From Balneolaceae bacterium (GTDB lineage Bacteria; Bacteroidota; Rhodothermia; Balneolales; Balneolaceae), in contig JAEPNO010000010.1 of NCBI GenBank assembly GCA_017643365.1, forward strand, positions 77,743-139,452: a stretch of 61,710 nucleotides of DNA, written 5' to 3'. Numbering within the stretch: position 1 is the stretch's first letter; the number at the start of each line of letters is the position of its first letter. The position numbers and the translations under genes are program-made. Below are positions 42,568-52,804 of this stretch, one piece after another. A model generated the notes under the pieces. It saw only the letters and a list, made by a program, of their open reading frames with translations. It was not told where the DNA came from and did not search any database.

Positions 42568-43956
42568 ATGAGCGATTACAGGATCGAGAAAGATAGTATG
42601 GGCGAAGTTAAAGTGCCCGTTAATGCACTTTATGGTGCACAAACTCAACGTGCTAACGATAATTTTCCAATTTCAGGGATTCGATTTAGTCGTGAATTTA
42701 TCGAAGCTCTTGGTACCGTAAAAAAAGCGGCTGCTTTGGCTAATAAAACGTTGGGCTTACTTGATGATTCAAAAGCCGACGCGATCATGGATGCGGCTAC
42801 AGAAGTGATTGATGGCAAACATGACGATCAATTTGTGATCGATATTTTTCAAACCGGATCGGGTACTTCGAGTAATATGAATTCGAACGAAGTAATTAGC
42901 CACATCGCAAATGAGGGTAAAGAAGGGGAGGATCGAATCCATCCAAACGATCACGTAAATTTTGGCCAAAGTTCAAACGATGTAATTCCAACTGCCATCC
43001 GAATTGCAGCTGTATTATCCGTTCAAAGAGATTTAATTCCGGCTTTAACGCATTTAAAAGATGCTTTTTTAGCAAAAGGAGCTGAATACGCTCATGTAGT
43101 GAAAACCGGGCGCACGCACCTGATGGATGCAATGCCAGTGACCATCGAGCAGGAATTTGGTGGCTATGCGCGCCAATTAGAACTCGGTATTGAACGAGTA
43201 AAAGCAGCACTTGAACGAGTAAAAGAACTACCTCAAGGAGGAACTGCTGTTGGAACCGGTATTAATACTCACTCAGATTTCGGAAAAACTTTTGCTGCTA
43301 CCGTAAGTGATTTAACCGGTGAGGCATTTGAAGAAGCCTCCAATCATTTTGAAGCACAGGCCACAGTTGATGCACCCGTTGAGTTAAGTGGTCAGCTAAA
43401 AACCATAGCAGTTAGTTTGATGAAAATTTCGAACGATTTACGCTGGATGAATTCGGGACCAAACTCCGGAATAGGCGAAGTACAACTCGCAGCCTTACAA
43501 CCAGGCTCGTCAATCATGCCGGGTAAAGTGAATCCTGTTATCGAAGAGTCGGTAAACATGGTTTGTGCTCAGGTAATTGGTAACGATGCAGCCATCACTG
43601 TTGGTGGGCTAAATGGAAACTTCGAGTTGAATGTAATGTTGCCAATGGTAGCACATAATTTACTCGAATCGATTAAGATATTAGCAAATGCTTCTCGAAA
43701 TCTTGCCGACCGATCGGTTTCAAAACTTACGGTACGAGAAGACGTGATTGCTGAAAAAGTGGGTAAGAACCCAATATTGGTAACCGCTTTAAATCCTATT
43801 ATCGGATATGATCTGGCGGCGAAAATTGCCAAAAAAGCCTATGCCGAAAACCGCGCTTTATTGGATGTAGCATTAGAAATGACCGATCTTTCGGAGCAAG
43901 AATTGAAAGATGCTTTAGACCCAATCAAAATGACAAAAGGTGGTTTTACTGATTAG
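42568..43956 (+). CDS. fumC: Fumarate hydratase class II
   Basis: A 462-residue iron-free fumarase, interconverting fumarate and malate in the citric acid cycle. It begins YRIEKDSMGEVKVP and has TGSGTSSNMNSNEVI, the catalytic-site segment VKTGRTHLMDAMP, and the superfamily signature GSSIMPGKVNPV (about 315). Aspartase and argininosuccinate lyase share the signature, but the N-terminal pattern is fumarase. It has its own upstream spacer of 103 bases. Confidence 0.94.
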   Translation: MSDYRIEKDSMGEVKVPVNALYGAQTQRANDNFPISGIRFSREFIEALGTVKKAAALANKTLGLLDDSKADAIMDAATEVIDGKHDDQFVIDIFQTGSGTSSNMNSNEVISHIANEGKEGEDRIHPNDHVNFGQSSNDVIPTAIRIAAVLSVQRDLIPALTHLKDAFLAKGAEYAHVVKTGRTHLMDAMPVTIEQEFGGYARQLELGIERVKAALERVKELPQGGTAVGTGINTHSDFGKTFAATVSDLTGEAFEEASNHFEAQATVDAPVELSGQLKTIAVSLMKISNDLRWMNSGPNSGIGEVQLAALQPGSSIMPGKVNPVIEESVNMVCAQVIGNDAAITVGGLNGNFELNVMLPMVAHNLLESIKILANASRNLADRSVSKLTVREDVIAEKVGKNPILVTALNPIIGYDLAAKIAKKAYAENRALLDVALEMTDLSEQELKDALDPIKMTKGGFTD

Positions 43957-44098
43957 ATTAAACAATTAATTTAATTAGTTTTAAAGCATAAATCGGGCTT
44001 TGAAATATCGATTCTCCGCTTTAATCTAAGCAGTCGAAATCGTATATTGGAAGCCCTTTCACAGTTACCAATTAGTCAAGTAAGTACAAACCATTGCC

Positions 44099-46519
44099 AT
44101 GATAGAAGTTAAGCCAAAGACCCGACGTAAATTCTCCGCCGCTCAAAAGAAGGAGATTCTCGCCGATTACCGACTAGGTTGGACCAGTCGGTATATGTCG
44201 CTTATTGGCCGAAAAGAAGTTCTATCTGGTAAGGCAAAGTTTGGAATTTTTGGTGATGGCAAAGAAGTGCCTCAAATTGCACTATCAAAAGTGTTCAGAA
44301 ATGGTGATTTCCGTTCGGGTTATTACCGCGATCAAACCTTGATGATGGCCATAGGAGGCGTTACTGTTGAGCAATTTTTTGCACAACTCTACGCAGATCC
44401 TGATTCTAAAGCAGATCCTAATTCTGCCGGTAGACAAATGAATTCTCATTTTGCCAGCAAATTAGTTGATAAGGATGGTAATTGGATTGATCAAACTAAG
44501 AATAAAAACACATCTAGTGGAATCTCTCCAACGGCCGGACAAATGGCTCGGTTGGTTGGCTTAGCTCAGGCTTCTAAAGTTTATCGAAATGAAGCCAAGC
44601 TGAAAGGAAAAGAATGGAAGAAATTTTCGAACAACGGTAACGAGATCGCTTTCGGGACTATTGGTGACGCTTCTACTTCAGAAGGTGTTTTCTGGGAAGC
44701 AATTAATGCTGTTGGGGTTTTACAACTGCCAATGGTGATGTCGGTTTGGGATGATGGATACGGAATATCTGTTCCCAAAAAGTATCAAACCACAAAAGAA
44801 AGTATTTCAAAAGTTCTTGCAGGTTTCCAAAGAACAGAGGATGAGCCCGGTTATGAAATCCTGACTGCAAAAGCATGGGATTATCCTCAGTTGCTTGCTA
44901 CCTACGAAAAAGCAGAGGAAATCGCTCGTGAGCAACATGTACCTGTGCTTGTTCATGTTGAAGAGGTTACGCAACCACAGGGGCATTCATCTTCAGGTTC
45001 TCACGAACGGTATAAATCGAAAGAGCGCTTAGAATGGGAAGTTGAATACTGCTGCTTGAACCAATTAAGAAAGTGGATTCTTGCTAAAAAGATTGCCACC
45101 GAAACTCAATTAGATGAAATTGAAGCTTCAGCACTTGAAGAGGTTACTGAGGCAAAAGCTAAAGCATGGTCGAATTATATCGACCCTATGAAGAAAGAAA
45201 AAGCATTTGTTCTTTCTAAAGTTAGCGAGTTGAAAAAGGAATTAAATGACGATCGTTTCAACGATTTGGAACGAAAACTGAAGTCATCGCCAAATGCTAT
45301 TCGTAAGGATATTCTCCCGGTTGCTAAAAAAGCAGTTAGATTTTCAATTGGATCTGATCACTCGGCTCGGAAAGAGTTAGTGAACTGGCTTGAAGAAAAT
45401 AAACCGGTAAATGCTGAACGCTACAATAGCCATTTATTAAGTCAGACTCCGAAATCACCTATGAAGCAAGAACATGTTGCTCCGGTTTTTTCTGATAAGT
45501 CTGATATGGTTGACGGTAGAATTGTTCTTCGAAATAATTTTGACAAACTGTTTGCCCAATACCCAAATTTACTCACATTTGGTGAAGATGTTGGAGCATT
45601 AGGTGATGTGAATAAAGGGCTTGAAGGCTTACAGGAAAAATATGGGAAGCTCCGCATTACTGATACAGGCATTCGCGAAGCCACTATTCTTGGTCAAGGG
45701 ATTGGAATGGCTCTACGTGGACTTCGTCCAATTGCGGAAATCCAGTATTTAGATTATCTGTTGTATTGTTTCTACGTATTAAGCGATGATTTAGCAACAT
45801 TACGTTACCGAACTAAAGGCCGACAGGCTGCTCCTGTTATCGTCCGAACTCGTGGACATAGATTGGAAGGAATTTGGCACTCCGGTTCACCAATGGGCGT
45901 AATTTTAAGCGGAGCCAGAGGTATGCATTTATGTGTGCCAAGAAATCTCACCGAAGCTGCTGGTTTTTATAACCTGTTACTTAAAGGTGATGATCCTGCC
46001 ATCGTAATTGAGCCGTTAAATGGATATCGATTAAAAGAAAAACAACCCGACAACATTGGTGAATTTACCACGCCATTGGGAATTCCTGAGATTGTACATC
46101 AAGGCAAAGATATAACCATAGTTTCTTACGGCTCTACGTTTAACATCATTGAATCTATTATCCCACAACTTGAAGAAGTAGGCATTAATATCGAATTAGT
46201 TGATGTGCGCACACTTATGCCGTTTGATATCAATAGCATGATTGCTGAATCTGTAAAAAAGACAAATCGATTACTGATTGTTGATGAAGATGTACCGGGA
46301 GGAGCTTCAGCTTATATTTTACATAATGTGCTACAAACTCAAAATGCATATTACTATCTCGATTCAGAACCACGCTGTTTAACAGCTAAGGAGCACCGTC
46401 CGGCGTACGCATCCGATGGAGATTACTTTAGTAAGCCAAATGCAGAAGATATTTTCGACGAGATTTATTCAATGATGCGAGAATGTGAGCCATCTAAGTT
46501 TCCATCTATCTACGAATAA
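44099..46519 (+). CDS. 2-oxoacid dehydrogenase E1, fused alpha and beta subunits
   Basis: An 806-residue protein. Residues 1-370 form the E1 alpha part, with the thiamine diphosphate segment GDASTSEGVFWEAINAVGVL ending in WDDGYGISVP (DD in place of the common NN). Residues 460-806 form E1 beta: LLTFGEDVGALGDVNKGLEG, GIREATILGQGIGMALRGLR, GHRLEGIWHSGSPMG and LIVDEDVPGGASAYIL. The fused form is common in Bacteroidota and relatives. It probably decarboxylates branched-chain 2-oxoacids, though pyruvate is possible. No E2 or E3 gene adjoins. Confidence 0.9.
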   Translation: MIEVKPKTRRKFSAAQKKEILADYRLGWTSRYMSLIGRKEVLSGKAKFGIFGDGKEVPQIALSKVFRNGDFRSGYYRDQTLMMAIGGVTVEQFFAQLYADPDSKADPNSAGRQMNSHFASKLVDKDGNWIDQTKNKNTSSGISPTAGQMARLVGLAQASKVYRNEAKLKGKEWKKFSNNGNEIAFGTIGDASTSEGVFWEAINAVGVLQLPMVMSVWDDGYGISVPKKYQTTKESISKVLAGFQRTEDEPGYEILTAKAWDYPQLLATYEKAEEIAREQHVPVLVHVEEVTQPQGHSSSGSHERYKSKERLEWEVEYCCLNQLRKWILAKKIATETQLDEIEASALEEVTEAKAKAWSNYIDPMKKEKAFVLSKVSELKKELNDDRFNDLERKLKSSPNAIRKDILPVAKKAVRFSIGSDHSARKELVNWLEENKPVNAERYNSHLLSQTPKSPMKQEHVAPVFSDKSDMVDGRIVLRNNFDKLFAQYPNLLTFGEDVGALGDVNKGLEGLQEKYGKLRITDTGIREATILGQGIGMALRGLRPIAEIQYLDYLLYCFYVLSDDLATLRYRTKGRQAAPVIVRTRGHRLEGIWHSGSPMGVILSGARGMHLCVPRNLTEAAGFYNLLLKGDDPAIVIEPLNGYRLKEKQPDNIGEFTTPLGIPEIVHQGKDITIVSYGSTFNIIESIIPQLEEVGINIELVDVRTLMPFDINSMIAESVKKTNRLLIVDEDVPGGASAYILHNVLQTQNAYYYLDSEPRCLTAKEHRPAYASDGDYFSKPNAEDIFDEIYSMMRECEPSKFPSIYE

Positions 46520-46683
46520 GATAGCATTGTAACTTTTTGGATCATTCTAGAAGTTGAAATATTTAAAGCTTCTGTATGAGTAATGTAGAAAAGGATCGAA
46601 GGGTAATAATAAGAGCCTGTGCATTCTAGGTATCGAAGATTTAGAATTCAGAGATGTGCTTCGACTTTTCGTGGCCGATTAGA

Positions 46684-48015
46684 CTAGATCAAGGCACGGG
46701 CTTTCAGTTCCAGATACTTATTGATTGCATTGATCGATAACTCCTTTGGCGGGGTATAAATACTATGGATTCCGTAGCTATTTAGTGATTTGATAATCTG
46801 CTTTTTCTCAAAACTGAACTTTTCTGCGATTGTTTTAAGGTAGATATCCGATACATTTTCTGAATCTTGCTGTGTGAGCGATGTAAGTTCAGTATTTTCA
46901 AAAAAGATGGTTACCAGCAGATGATCTTTGGCAATCTTTCGCAAGTACGGTAATTGCCTTTCCATACTACTCAGCGTTTCGAAATTTGTGTACAATAAAA
47001 CCAGGCTTCTTTGTTTGATATGCGACTTTAACCCAACCAAGAGCTTGTCGTAATCCGACTCCATAAAGTTGGTTTCGATATTATAAAGTGCCTGCTGAAT
47101 CTTACGCACATGCGTTCTTTTTTTATCCGGTGGCACAACCGTTAGTTTATCGTTCGAGAAAGAAATTAATCCCGCTTTATCCTCTTTAAGCACAGCTATA
47201 TTCGAAAGAACTAAACTCGTATTGATGGCATATTCTAGCAGCTGAAGTCCATCAAAAGGCATCTTCATCACGCGCCCCAAATCAACCATATTGATGATTT
47301 GCTGAGATCGCTCATCTTGATACTGATTAATCATCAAATGATTACTGCGAGCAGTAGCTTTCCAATTGATCGAACGAATATCATCTCCGCGTACATACTC
47401 TCGAATCTGATCAAATTCCATCGTATGCCCAAGCCGACGTACTTTTTTAACGCCTAGATCGGTAAGTCGATTTGAAATGGCGTACATCTCAAATTTGCGC
47501 ATTTGAATGTAAGATGGATACACGGGAACTGTTTGGTGTGCAGCTACTGTAAACCGGCGCTTGAACAACGAGAGATTCGTATTTACGAAAATATTGATCG
47601 ATCCGAAATCAAAATCACCACGATTTACCGGAGTAAGTTTGTACGAAAACTGATGTTCAGAGAATTGAGTAAATTTTTGATGGATTGAAAAATTCCGAAT
47701 CTGAAATTGTATCGGGATTTCGTCGATAATCTCAACCGAAGTAGAAATGCCATAATTCGACTTCACTAAAAGTTTGATAGTATTCTCATCGCCATTAGAG
47801 AGCCGATTTGGGGCAATCCGAGTAGCTTCTATACCCGACCGTTTGCTATATAGAAGCAAAAGATCGACCAAACAGATAACAACAACTCCTATAGATGCAA
47901 TTTCTGCGATGGCGATGACTACATCCACAAAAAAGCCAATCGTAAACAAAACAGCTATCGAAAATAATGCAAGGTAAAAACGAGCCGCTATGTATAAACT
48001 TCGGATAATCTGCAC
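46684..48015 (-). CDS. DUF58-domain protein with two N-terminal membrane helices
   Basis: A 443-residue protein. N-terminal helices (about 10-50) lead into a beta region and the DUF58 core, with MEFDQIREYVRGDDIRSINW (about 200) as its signature, then a von Willebrand-like fold (IINMVDLGRVM). The start is GTG at 48015, overlapping the MoxR stop (TAGTG). DUF58 proteins work with MoxR ATPases in envelope or complex assembly. Confidence 0.88.
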   Translation of the reverse strand: MQIIRSLYIAARFYLALFSIAVLFTIGFFVDVVIAIAEIASIGVVVICLVDLLLLYSKRSGIEATRIAPNRLSNGDENTIKLLVKSNYGISTSVEIIDEIPIQFQIRNFSIHQKFTQFSEHQFSYKLTPVNRGDFDFGSINIFVNTNLSLFKRRFTVAAHQTVPVYPSYIQMRKFEMYAISNRLTDLGVKKVRRLGHTMEFDQIREYVRGDDIRSINWKATARSNHLMINQYQDERSQQIINMVDLGRVMKMPFDGLQLLEYAINTSLVLSNIAVLKEDKAGLISFSNDKLTVVPPDKKRTHVRKIQQALYNIETNFMESDYDKLLVGLKSHIKQRSLVLLYTNFETLSSMERQLPYLRKIAKDHLLVTIFFENTELTSLTQQDSENVSDIYLKTIAEKFSFEKKQIIKSLNSYGIHSIYTPPKELSINAINKYLELKARALI

Positions 48016-49016
48016 TAGCGAGGCACTTCAACTTTGTTTGCTAATTGCTTAAGCACGGTATCGGGAGTGATTCCTTCCATCTCTTTTTCGGGTGTTAAGG
48101 AGATACGATGGCGAAGAGCAGGCACAAAAACTTCTTTCACATCTTGGGGTGTGATGAAGTCTCTTCCCTGCATGGCTGCCCAAGCTTGAGCTGCTTTCAT
48201 TACATACACCGAAGCACGAGGTGAAGCTCCAATCAATATCGAAGCAGAGTTGCGGGTTTCGTGTACTAATTGAGCGATGTAGCCCATGATTTCTTTCTCA
48301 ACATGTACTTCTTGTACTCTCCGGCGCTGTTGAGTTAATTCATTTGAAGTAATTACGGCTTCAATTTGTTGGGTATCAGGGGCGGCTTTTCGGCGATAAC
48401 TTCCATTCAAAATGGCAACTTCATCTTCAACCGATGGATATCCCACATCAATTTTGAACAAGAATCGATCAAGCTGAGCTTCCGGTAACCGGTACGTGCC
48501 TTCATGTTCGATGGGGTTCTGGGTGGCAATTACCATAAAGGGATCATCCATAGGATAGGTATGGCCATCAACTGTGATTTGCTGCTCCTGCATCACCTCA
48601 AATAACGCAGATTGAGTTTTTGCCGGTGACCGATTGATTTCGTCGATCAGAACCAGGTTTGAAAAAATCGGCCCTTTTTTGAATTCAAAATCACTGTTCT
48701 TTGAGTTGAAAATCGTGGTTCCGATGATATCAGCCGGCATTAAATCGGGCGTAAACTGAATTCTTGAAAATTCAGTATCGATGGTCTTTGCCAAAATCCG
48801 AACGGTAAGCGTTTTAGCAACTCCGGGAACGCCTTCAACCAACACATGTCCGTTGGCAAGTAAGCCGCAAATAAGTAAATCAATAAACTCATTTTGGCCG
48901 ATAATCACCTTGCGAATTTCTGCCCGGATACGATCTACCATCTTATCGAGTTCGGTTAAATCGATGCGGTTTTTGAAGGTCTCTTCGTTTGGCGAATTTG
49001 TCGATGTATCTTCCAT
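48015..49016 (-). CDS. MoxR-family AAA+ ATPase
   Basis: A 333-residue ATPase. The ATG at 49016 overlaps the upstream stop codon; an open extension to 49043 lies inside the upstream gene and is rejected. It has Walker A GVPGVAKTLT, Walker B LVLIDEINRSPAKTQSALFE, sensor MVIATQNPIEHEGTYRLPEA, and a C-terminal lid with GASPRASVYVMKAAQAWA. It is likely a chaperone-like remodeller acting on the DUF58 partner encoded directly downstream. Confidence 0.93.
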   Translation of the reverse strand: MEDTSTNSPNEETFKNRIDLTELDKMVDRIRAEIRKVIIGQNEFIDLLICGLLANGHVLVEGVPGVAKTLTVRILAKTIDTEFSRIQFTPDLMPADIIGTTIFNSKNSDFEFKKGPIFSNLVLIDEINRSPAKTQSALFEVMQEQQITVDGHTYPMDDPFMVIATQNPIEHEGTYRLPEAQLDRFLFKIDVGYPSVEDEVAILNGSYRRKAAPDTQQIEAVITSNELTQQRRRVQEVHVEKEIMGYIAQLVHETRNSASILIGASPRASVYVMKAAQAWAAMQGRDFITPQDVKEVFVPALRHRISLTPEKEMEGITPDTVLKQLANKVEVPR

Positions 49017-50215
49017 CAGCGTTGGGAATGTTTGTAGAACCAATCTATTTGATCGGTTACTTGTTTAAGTTGTTCGGTTGAAATTTCGGTGTTCGTTTGG
49101 GTCGACCGAATCATAGAAAAAAGTGTTTGAATTTCCGATGGAGCCAGTCCTGATCGGTGAGCTACTTGTTCTGCATCGGATTGCTCGAAGTCCGTAGTAA
49201 CGCCGATATTTGTTCGGAGATACTCTTTAAAGAATAGCAGTTTCTTAGCCAATAATTCGGCATGAGTACCATTATTTAGGTAGAGATTTGCGATAGTAGC
49301 TGCAAATTCAATACTGCTGTTTTTTACCGGATTAATTTGAGGGATGATTCTTTGTTTACGTTTAGAACCAAAAATCAGATAGATGATTAAACCAAAAAGA
49401 GTAACAAACCAAGCTATCCTAAGTGTTGGCTGAGATGCAAAATATGCCATCGGGCTGTTAAATTGTTGGCGCCCAATTTTATAATATTCGTCCCACACTG
49501 TTGGCTGTTCCGGTAGATAAGAAAGCGCTTTAAAAGAATAGTCGAAACGGTTTTCATCACGCAGAAAATAATTAGTAAATAAAAAGGGATTTGAGTGAAT
49601 GTAAAAAGCACCTTCCCCTAAATTATATTTAATGAAATTCACTCGTTTTGCACCAACATCGCCCAGTACTACCGTTTGTGATGTATCAAATTTCGAAATA
49701 TAGGTTTCGATAAGTCCGGCAGGAAAATTCCAACCTAAGGGATTATTGATGTTAGGATTCGAAAAGTCAACTCTGCGTTGAGTGAGAGAATCTAGTGAAT
49801 TGATGCTTGGGTTTATACCCGGGAAACCATTCATGAATGCAATATTTAAACTATCTGCCAGCGCGCCTTGAAAGTTCCAAGTGGCCATAAATACATTGCT
49901 TCCTGCATTTACTTTATCGAGCAAAATTTGAGCTTCAAATTCGTCGAACATGAGCGACTGATTAACGAAGATGTAATTTGCACGCGTGGTATCCATGATT
50001 AATTCAAATACCGGATTCAGGTTTGTGTTGATGGCATCATCAGGAAAAAGGGTGGGTAATTCATTAAATAAAATATAGCCACCAAAGGGTTTCTTTTCGG
50101 AGGCCGAATAACCCTCAGACCAATCGATTGGGGCAGGGCGTAACAATCTAATGGTGATGGCGATCAGAGTGATTGCAACTAACCCGATGATATATTTACG
50201 CTCCGATTTACTCAT
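49016..50215 (-). CDS. DUF4350-domain membrane protein
   Basis: A 399-residue protein. An N-terminal membrane helix (IIGLVAITLIAITIRLL) is followed by a periplasmic domain with the DUF4350 start (SASEKKPFGGYILFNELP). A second helix (about 275-295: IAWFVTLFGLIIYLIFGSKR) leads to a cytoplasmic tail. It stands between DUF4129 and MoxR genes and overlaps both by a few bases, so it belongs to the same operon. Confidence 0.85.
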   Translation of the reverse strand: MSKSERKYIIGLVAITLIAITIRLLRPAPIDWSEGYSASEKKPFGGYILFNELPTLFPDDAINTNLNPVFELIMDTTRANYIFVNQSLMFDEFEAQILLDKVNAGSNVFMATWNFQGALADSLNIAFMNGFPGINPSINSLDSLTQRRVDFSNPNINNPLGWNFPAGLIETYISKFDTSQTVVLGDVGAKRVNFIKYNLGEGAFYIHSNPFLFTNYFLRDENRFDYSFKALSYLPEQPTVWDEYYKIGRQQFNSPMAYFASQPTLRIAWFVTLFGLIIYLIFGSKRKQRIIPQINPVKNSSIEFAATIANLYLNNGTHAELLAKKLLFFKEYLRTNIGVTTDFEQSDAEQVAHRSGLAPSEIQTLFSMIRSTQTNTEISTEQLKQVTDQIDWFYKHSQR

Positions 50216-50915
50216 TCAACGTTGAATTTATCCGATCATACATCGACTGATATCGGTTAAATTGAGTAGCATTTATTTCGAAATCCCCATATTCAACATA
50301 TTCGTAGGTATTGGTTAGCGAAACAAAATCTTCCTTTATGGGATGTCCGGTTAATTCACGGATGAAATCGAGATTCGTCTTTTCCAGCGACCACGTTATT
50401 AAACCTCGTTTAGCCAGCTTTTGAAGGGAAATCAAATACACAAAGCGCGTTGCGGCATGATAATCGTTTTGTTGAAGAGCTTGTTTCAAAAGCTCTTCAT
50501 AATCAGTTTTGATGAGTTCTTCTTTCTCGATACCAAGCGAAAATCCTTTATTCTTGTCCTTGCTAAAAAGCGTTACTAATTCGCCGCCCATCAGCTGATT
50601 GATGAGAGCCAGCACTAAACCAATTACTGAAGCAATAAGTATCAGATAGACAAAAAATTCGCCCAACGGGTTGTTTAAAATGCGAAACAGAGTGTTTATC
50701 AAAAAACTAAAAATACGCTGGCTAAGAGAATTTGGGTTCTCAGCTACTCCTTGATAGATAAAATCCGAATCGTTGGCATAAGCTTCAATTACGTCATTAC
50801 CGGGTAATCGAATATCAACCGTTGAAGAGGTATCAACTTGTATTTCCTGAGCAGACGCTGAAAATGAAATCAAGAATAAAGATAGAAACAGAAAGAAAGT
50901 AGCTGATTTGTGCAT
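50208..50915 (-). CDS. DUF4129-like membrane protein
   Basis: A 235-residue protein with signal or anchor MHKSATFFLFLSLFLISFSASA, a membrane helix (about 88-112) and a C-terminal cytoplasmic part (LLKQALQQNDYHAATRFVYL, GDFEINATQFNRYQSMYDRI) matching the DUF4129 pattern. In related genomes such proteins sit in this same MoxR operon. Overlaps DUF4350 by eight bases. Confidence 0.8.
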   Translation of the reverse strand: MHKSATFFLFLSLFLISFSASAQEIQVDTSSTVDIRLPGNDVIEAYANDSDFIYQGVAENPNSLSQRIFSFLINTLFRILNNPLGEFFVYLILIASVIGLVLALINQLMGGELVTLFSKDKNKGFSLGIEKEELIKTDYEELLKQALQQNDYHAATRFVYLISLQKLAKRGLITWSLEKTNLDFIRELTGHPIKEDFVSLTNTYEYVEYGDFEINATQFNRYQSMYDRINSTLNE

Positions 50916-50918
50916 CCG

Positions 50919-51752
50919 TTATTCTACCAAATCCTCAATTTTTGATCGTAGACTTCCACCTTCTTTACGCTCCACTAAATTGTAATATTGAAGTGCAATC
51001 CCAATAAAGATTATAGTGGATAGGAGGGAAGCCACAGCTGTAAATATTCCATTTATCACCAGAAATATATTACCAAGTAAACTGCTACCCGTTGTAGCAG
51101 CACCTGTTTCAATCACTAAAAATGATAAAATCGAAATTGGGAGGAGTATCGCATAACTAACCAGCATCATTAAAAAATACATCACCAAAACAACCCCAAA
51201 GGTAGACCACCAGTGATTCGCAGTTAATTCCCAGGATCTTCGCATAGATCCGGTTACGGTTTCATCTTCCAAAATTAATGCAGAGAAGCTCAAGCAGAAT
51301 TTAACTCCGAAGTAAAAGAATGGAATCACAAAAAAGAAAATTGAAATCCCCAACATAAAGGATAACAGAAAATACAAACCGATGTATTTAAGCACATTTG
51401 GCACGATATCGACCAATATTTGCTCAGGGGTTGCATCATAACCGTGCTCTGTAAGTTGTAGATGTTTAAGAGTTACTACTGTAAGAGTTGAGCTGGCAAT
51501 TACGGAAACGACTATACCTAGTAAATAGCGACCATTAAATATCGAACCAATTGCATCAAAGTTATTGGCTTGAATATTTCCAAGAAGCTGATCGGTGTAT
51601 CCTTTAAGCAGAAAAAACTGAATGATGTATAAAGGCAATACAAAGAAGAGTAAGGCTTTACCAAGCGATTGATAATGCTCGCGAATGTACAGGAATGAAT
51701 CGGTGATGATATCGCCGATATCACGAACTTTATGATGTATAAATGATTGCAT
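50919..51752 (-). CDS. Polytopic membrane protein of the MoxR operon
   Basis: A 277-residue protein with about six hydrophobic helices and a cytoplasmic N-terminus (HHKVRDIGDIITDSFLYIRE). The pattern recalls membrane domains of glycerophosphodiester phosphodiesterase-like proteins (GYDATPEQILVDIVPNVLKY), without a catalytic part. It overlaps the SpoIIM-like gene by 23 bases. The function is unknown, with a structural role in this complex suggested by operon position. Confidence 0.75.
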   Translation of the reverse strand: MQSFIHHKVRDIGDIITDSFLYIREHYQSLGKALLFFVLPLYIIQFFLLKGYTDQLLGNIQANNFDAIGSIFNGRYLLGIVVSVIASSTLTVVTLKHLQLTEHGYDATPEQILVDIVPNVLKYIGLYFLLSFMLGISIFFFVIPFFYFGVKFCLSFSALILEDETVTGSMRRSWELTANHWWSTFGVVLVMYFLMMLVSYAILLPISILSFLVIETGAATTGSSLLGNIFLVINGIFTAVASLLSTIIFIGIALQYYNLVERKEGGSLRSKIEDLVE

Positions 51753-52713
51753 GTGATTGTTTTCGTTTTAAGTAAATGCGGATGGGAAGAGCAAAATAAT
51801 ACCATCCGATGAAAATAAAAGAACCAAAAATGATAAAAAGACTCAACCAAATGGGCATATCGGTATAGCGAGTAACATAGCTTTCGATAAAGCCGGCAGC
51901 AATAAAAACCGGAACCAAGCTAATAAGCATTTTAAGTCCATCTTTTACGCCTTTTGCTAAAGCCGTGGAGCGTTTTAACGTGCCGGGGAATACGTAACTA
52001 TTACCAAGTACAAAGCCGGCAGCACCCGAAATTGTGATAGCGCTAAGCTCCAGTGCACCATGGATAAAAATTACGAGCATTGCATCCGACAATAAATCGT
52101 AACCGGCAAAGAAATTGATAAAAGCCCCAACCATAATGCCGTTTTTAAGCATAATCCAACCGGTTCCAAACACGGTAAAAATGCCCAACACAAAGTTTAT
52201 GAACGACACGCGGATGTTGTTAAAAGTAATGGCGAAAAACATATTGAGCTGTGTATGCGATTTGTAAACCGCAAGAGGATCACCTTCCTGAATATTATTA
52301 ATCGACATATTCACATAAGCATCGCCTAAAATAGAACGCGCAAAAGAGGGATCGTTTTGCTGAGATACCACACCAATGCCACAAAAAAGAATAAAAACTA
52401 TAACTGCAGCCGCGAGTTCTTTCAAGCGATATGAAAATACCTCGGGCACTTCTTCGGTCCAGAAAGTAATAATTCTGCGATTACTCTCTTTTTTATTTTT
52501 ATAGATAGTGTTGTGTGCTTGAATCGACAGGTCGTTGAGGTATTGCGCAGTTTTGCTCGTTGGGTAGCAACTTTGAGCATAGGCTAAGTCATTATTCAAT
52601 TCGATGTAGAGTTCCGACAGACGATCGCCATTGTAATTCTTATGATTTCTAAGAATCTGCTCGAACTCTTTCCATTTATCGGCGTTTTTTCTTAAAAATG
52701 TGACTTCGCGCAT
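51730..52713 (-). CDS. SpoIIM-family (stage II sporulation M-like) membrane protein
   Basis: A 327-residue protein with a soluble N-terminal helical part (REVTFLRKNADKWKEFEQIL) and five or so helices with the DUF95/SpoIIM pattern: FAITFNNIRVSFINFVLGIF and FIHGALELSAITISGAAGF. The organism is not a sporulator by its other genes, so the name reflects homology only. It is the first gene of the minus-strand operon. Confidence 0.87.
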   Translation of the reverse strand: MREVTFLRKNADKWKEFEQILRNHKNYNGDRLSELYIELNNDLAYAQSCYPTSKTAQYLNDLSIQAHNTIYKNKKESNRRIITFWTEEVPEVFSYRLKELAAAVIVFILFCGIGVVSQQNDPSFARSILGDAYVNMSINNIQEGDPLAVYKSHTQLNMFFAITFNNIRVSFINFVLGIFTVFGTGWIMLKNGIMVGAFINFFAGYDLLSDAMLVIFIHGALELSAITISGAAGFVLGNSYVFPGTLKRSTALAKGVKDGLKMLISLVPVFIAAGFIESYVTRYTDMPIWLSLFIIFGSFIFIGWYYFALPIRIYLKRKQSHAIIYTS

Positions 52714-52804
52714 TCGCTGTTTCCGGGACTTATTTTCTGTAGATAAATGCTGTATCTTTTTTAAGATACTAACAATTTTCAGGCTTAATTAGAATCAATT
52801 TTAT

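Noticed and set aside
43957-43985. AT-only hairpin after fumC
   Set aside because: The stem consists almost only of A-T pairs with a bulge, too weak to call a terminator.
46520-46683. Possible hairpin pair between the E1 gene and the DUF58 gene
   Set aside because: AGCCTGTGC near 46616 and GCACGGGCT near 46694 are complementary except for one base but lie some 78 bases apart, without a T-run on a useful strand.
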